From assembly GCA_021813085.1 (NCBI GenBank), contig JAKAMA010000011.1:1-15255 (forward strand): a stretch of 15,255 bases of DNA. The letters are read 5' to 3'. The notes beneath the pieces were generated by a model that was given only the letters and a program-made list of their open reading frames with translations, was not told where the DNA came from and made no database searches. Position numbers and translations under genes: made by a program. Position 1 is the stretch's first letter. Each line of letters begins with the position of its first letter. Source of the stretch: Chloroflexota bacterium (GTDB lineage Bacteria > Chloroflexota > Dehalococcoidia > DSTF01 > JACRBR01). This document shows positions 13,329 through 15,255 of the stretch, piece after piece.

Positions 13329-13594
13329 GGGGCAATCTGCACGCCCGCCTCGTACAGGAACTCCGGCGCGAGGTCGGCGTCGTTCGGCCAGACGACGGTG
13401 CCGGCCTCCTCGTCGACCTCCACGCGCGCAAAGAACTCCGGATCCTTCAGCGGTTCGAACACTTCGCCCCAGAGTTCGCCCGTCAGGTCGACGCGGCGGA
13501 CCACCCCGTCGTCGAACGTGACTTCGAGCGTGTACGGCGGGATCACGCGGACGGCCGTGACCTGCTCCAGCCCGGTCGCGCGGTGCGTCGTCAA
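13325..13594 (-). CDS. DUF2442 domain protein
   Basis: This 89-residue protein matches DUF2442: a strand pair TLEVTFDDGVVRRVDLTGELWGEVFEPLKDPEFFARVEVD followed by the signature GTVVWPNDADLAPEFLYE. The family is of unknown function and is commonly found next to DUF4160, where the pair has been suggested to be toxin-antitoxin-like. Here it follows the DUF4160 gene by five bases. The start is a TTG with GGAG (13603-13606) eight bases upstream, the site spanning the DUF4160 stop. The stop overlaps the methyltransferase start. Its opening residues MTTHRATGLEQV lie before the domain, leaving little extra sequence. Confidence 0.9.
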   Translation of the reverse strand: MTTHRATGLEQVTAVRVIPPYTLEVTFDDGVVRRVDLTGELWGEVFEPLKDPEFFARVEVDEEAGTVVWPNDADLAPEFLYEAGVQIAP

Positions 13595-13599
13595 TCGTC

Positions 13600-13860
13600 T
13601 TACTCCAGTGGAGCGATCGGCCGCAGCGGCACCTGCTGCTCAGAGCGCTCCCAGTCATCGAGCAGGTCCGCAACGTGCTCGTTCGCCCATTCTACAACAA
13701 GTCTGCGCGCCCGCGGCGGCAGCTCACCGCGGGTCAACTCCGGTGGCGTGATGGTAAAGACCGCCTTGTGCGCGCCGTACTGTACATGAAAGTGCGGCGG
13801 TCGGTGTTCGCGTGTGAACATCCGGATGATGATCCCGTAGAACCGCGAGATCTCCGGCAT
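13600..13860 (-). CDS. DUF4160 domain protein
   Basis: This 86-residue protein matches DUF4160 from end to end: MPEISRFYGIIIRMFTREHRPPHFHVQYG, with the EHxPPHFH block, then GELPPRARRLVVEWANEHVADLLDDWE. The dense histidines in EHRPPHFH look like a metal or nucleic-acid site, but the family has no established function. It is paired with DUF2442 in many genomes. The start ATG is 16 bases after the stop of the beta-propeller gene, without a strong Shine-Dalgarno site. Whether the pair is a toxin-antitoxin module or a housekeeping regulator cannot be told from sequence. Confidence 0.9.
   Translation of the reverse strand: MPEISRFYGIIIRMFTREHRPPHFHVQYGAHKAVFTITPPELTRGELPPRARRLVVEWANEHVADLLDDWERSEQQVPLRPIAPLE
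13603..13606 (-). promoter_or_regulatory. Shine-Dalgarno site for the TTG start of DUF2442
   Basis: GGAG on the minus strand, eight bases before the TTG at 13594, directly beside the DUF4160 stop codon. It supports the TTG start and translational coupling of the DUF4160-DUF2442 pair. Confidence 0.6.
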
Positions 13861-13876
13861 CGCTACGGCGCGCCGC

Positions 13877-15255
13877 TCATGGCGGGAACGCCGCCTGCAT
13901 CAGCGTGTCGCCGTTCAGCACGTAGATGATGTTCTTCCCTTCGTCCACCGCCACGGCCCGCAGGTCCGTGAACGCCGGGCTGACGATCTGGCGCAGGAAC
14001 TGGCCATCGGCCGATGCGATGACGACGCGCTTGTTCCCGCGGTCCGCCACGACCAGCCGATTCGAGCCCGGAAGCACCGAGAGCGAACCCGGGGACACCA
14101 GCGGCGTGTCGATGCCCGCGAGCGGGAACGGCGTCTCCGCCTTCCCGACGAAGCGGCGGATCCCGAGCTTCGTGTCGAGCACGTACACGTCCTGCCCAAC
14201 CGCGATCTCCGTCGCGTTCTGCAGGTTCGTCGGGTCCAGCAGGCCCGTGCGCTCGCTGTCGAACCCGCCCTGTCCGGGCAGATAGCGCCACACCTGGTTG
14301 TCCTTCACGTCCAGCACGTACAGGTTGCCAGCCGCGGCCGCGATCGCGTCCACCGAACCCAGGGACGAGGCGCCCCGCACCGTCATCGGGAGCGTGCCCT
14401 TGCCCGGGAAGTACGCGAACGCCTGCCGCTTGTCGTCGATGATGATCAGCGACCCGCTCTGCTCCGACCACGCGATCTGCACGGGCCGCGCCGCGGTCGC
14501 CATGCCCGCGAGCGTGCCGTCTTGCAGGATCGTCTCGGGCGGTGTCTTGCCGTCGAGCGCGAGCCGCAGCACACGGTGCCCCTTGGCGTCGAGGAAGTAC
14601 GCGTTCGTGCCGCCGACGACCGAGCGCGTGATCGAGAGCGAACCCGTCACCGACTGCGCGAGGTCCGCGATCGTCGTCCAGCTCTTGATCTCGTACACCG
14701 CATCGAGCACCGCCAGCGACGACGCGACGTCCGTCTCCAGGGCCTTCACCTCGCCGTTGTCCGGATGGATCTTCGCCGCGTCGGCGAGGCTCGACTGCGC
14801 CGCCGTCAGCATCTGCCGCTTGACGCCCGGGTCGCTCGTCGCCTGCGCCTGCGCGTTCGCGGTGCGCGCCGCCGCGACCATCGCCGTGAAGCGCTGCTCA
14901 CGGTTCTGCGCTACCGAGCCGGGGATCGTCCACCACGCGACGAGCCCGAGCAGCACGAGCACGATGACACCGAACACCGCGAGCTTCGGCACCCGCACCT
15001 GCGGCACGATGCCCGCGCCCGTCGTGCGCCGGTAGTGCGGGCCGGCACCTTCGCCCCGCAGCCGGACGCCCGCAATCGGCGGCGGCGCCGTCGATGCCGT
15101 GATCTCGCGCACCTGCTCGGCGACCGGGCGGCGCGGCAGGTCGAAGCCGCCCGCGGCCAGCGCCGCCATCGCCCGCTCCGGCGCCACGTCATCGGCCGCC
15201 GGCTCCAGCGCCGCCTCGCCGATGGCCGGCCGGGCGCCGCCGTCCTCGTCCGGCG
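13877..15255 (-). CDS. Membrane-anchored protein with an extracytoplasmic beta-propeller (5' end outside window)
   Basis: The frame is open to the window edge, so the N-terminus is missing; 458 codons are visible. The first 80 or so are Ala/Pro/Glu-rich and probably disordered. A basic-flanked membrane segment follows (VPKLAVFGVIVLVLLGLVAW, about 15,000-14,920), then a helical part (REQRFTAMVAAARTANAQAQ). The rest shows repeated blade-like motifs such as NAYFLDAKGHRVLRLAL, NLYVLDVKDNQVWRYLP, DVYVLDTKLGIRRFV, RLVVADRGNKRVVIASADG and NIIYVLNGDTLM, at about 45-residue spacing, typical of NHL or six-bladed propellers. Such domains bind ligands or proteins outside the cell. In related high-GC bacteria this layout can follow a PP2C-type phosphatase or other cytoplasmic domain, which would lie beyond the window; this is a guess. 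Confidence 0.78.
   Translation of the reverse strand, partial: PDEDGGARPAIGEAALEPAADDVAPERAMAALAAGGFDLPRRPVAEQVREITASTAPPPIAGVRLRGEGAGPHYRRTTGAGIVPQVRVPKLAVFGVIVLVLLGLVAWWTIPGSVAQNREQRFTAMVAAARTANAQAQATSDPGVKRQMLTAAQSSLADAAKIHPDNGEVKALETDVASSLAVLDAVYEIKSWTTIADLAQSVTGSLSITRSVVGGTNAYFLDAKGHRVLRLALDGKTPPETILQDGTLAGMATAARPVQIAWSEQSGSLIIIDDKRQAFAYFPGKGTLPMTVRGASSLGSVDAIAAAAGNLYVLDVKDNQVWRYLPGQGGFDSERTGLLDPTNLQNATEIAVGQDVYVLDTKLGIRRFVGKAETPFPLAGIDTPLVSPGSLSVLPGSNRLVVADRGNKRVVIASADGQFLRQIVSPAFTDLRAVAVDEGKNIIYVLNGDTLMQAAFPP

Noticed and set aside
12636..13751. 371-codon plus-strand open frame over the methyltransferase, DUF2442 and part of DUF4160
   Set aside because: Covers three well-supported minus-strand genes and is Arg/Val/His-rich without a domain.

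Overview
The window comes from a GC-rich bacterium (about 70% G+C in the core genes, hand-counted on one line of ilvD). It has long antisense shadow reading frames and several genes whose only promoter signal is a TANNNT -10 box a few bases from the start codon, so near-leaderless mRNAs are likely. This style and the gene content (ECF sigma/anti-sigma/SIMPL set, SIMPL next to dnaJ, a membrane-anchored beta-propeller protein) suggest Chloroflexota or a neighbouring high-GC phylum. That placement is a guess; no rRNA or other marker is present.

Layout: (1) 1-1273: the tail of a possible methyltransferase meets a convergent signal peptidase I gene (lepB). (2) 1274-3541: a 69-bp divergent promoter region leads into an ECF sigma factor, a zinc-binding membrane anti-sigma factor and an exported SIMPL protein, probably one envelope-signalling operon. 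(3) 3534-3718: two tandem copies of a GGAGGT/ACCTCC-rich palindromic repeat lie before a complete type I dnaJ (3773-4906). (4) 4949-8702, minus strand: lipoprotein, alpha/beta hydrolase, COG4280-like membrane protein, an overlapping 64-residue membrane protein, and an MFS transporter. A perfect 20-bp inverted repeat brackets the MFS start region. (5) 8828-10513: ilvD for branched-chain amino acid synthesis. (6) 10542-12363: a lower-GC (about 53% on two hand-counted lines) two-gene cassette of an AAA/ABC-type ATPase and a TOPRIM-like (DUF4276-like) partner, laid out like a nuclease-type phage-defence pair. (7) 12403-12719: a possible antitoxin gene and a truncated PIN-toxin remnant broken at the cassette edge. 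(8) 12765-15255, minus strand: a beta-propeller membrane protein (running off the window), DUF4160, DUF2442 and a methyltransferase in a tight run.

The most interesting part is region 6-7: an apparently acquired ATPase/TOPRIM-like pair. The ATPase ends in an exact bacterial sliding-clamp-binding pentapeptide (QLSLF), and the cassette abuts a decayed PIN gene. The 20-bp inverted repeat around the MFS start and the tandem palindromic repeat before dnaJ are the main non-coding oddities.
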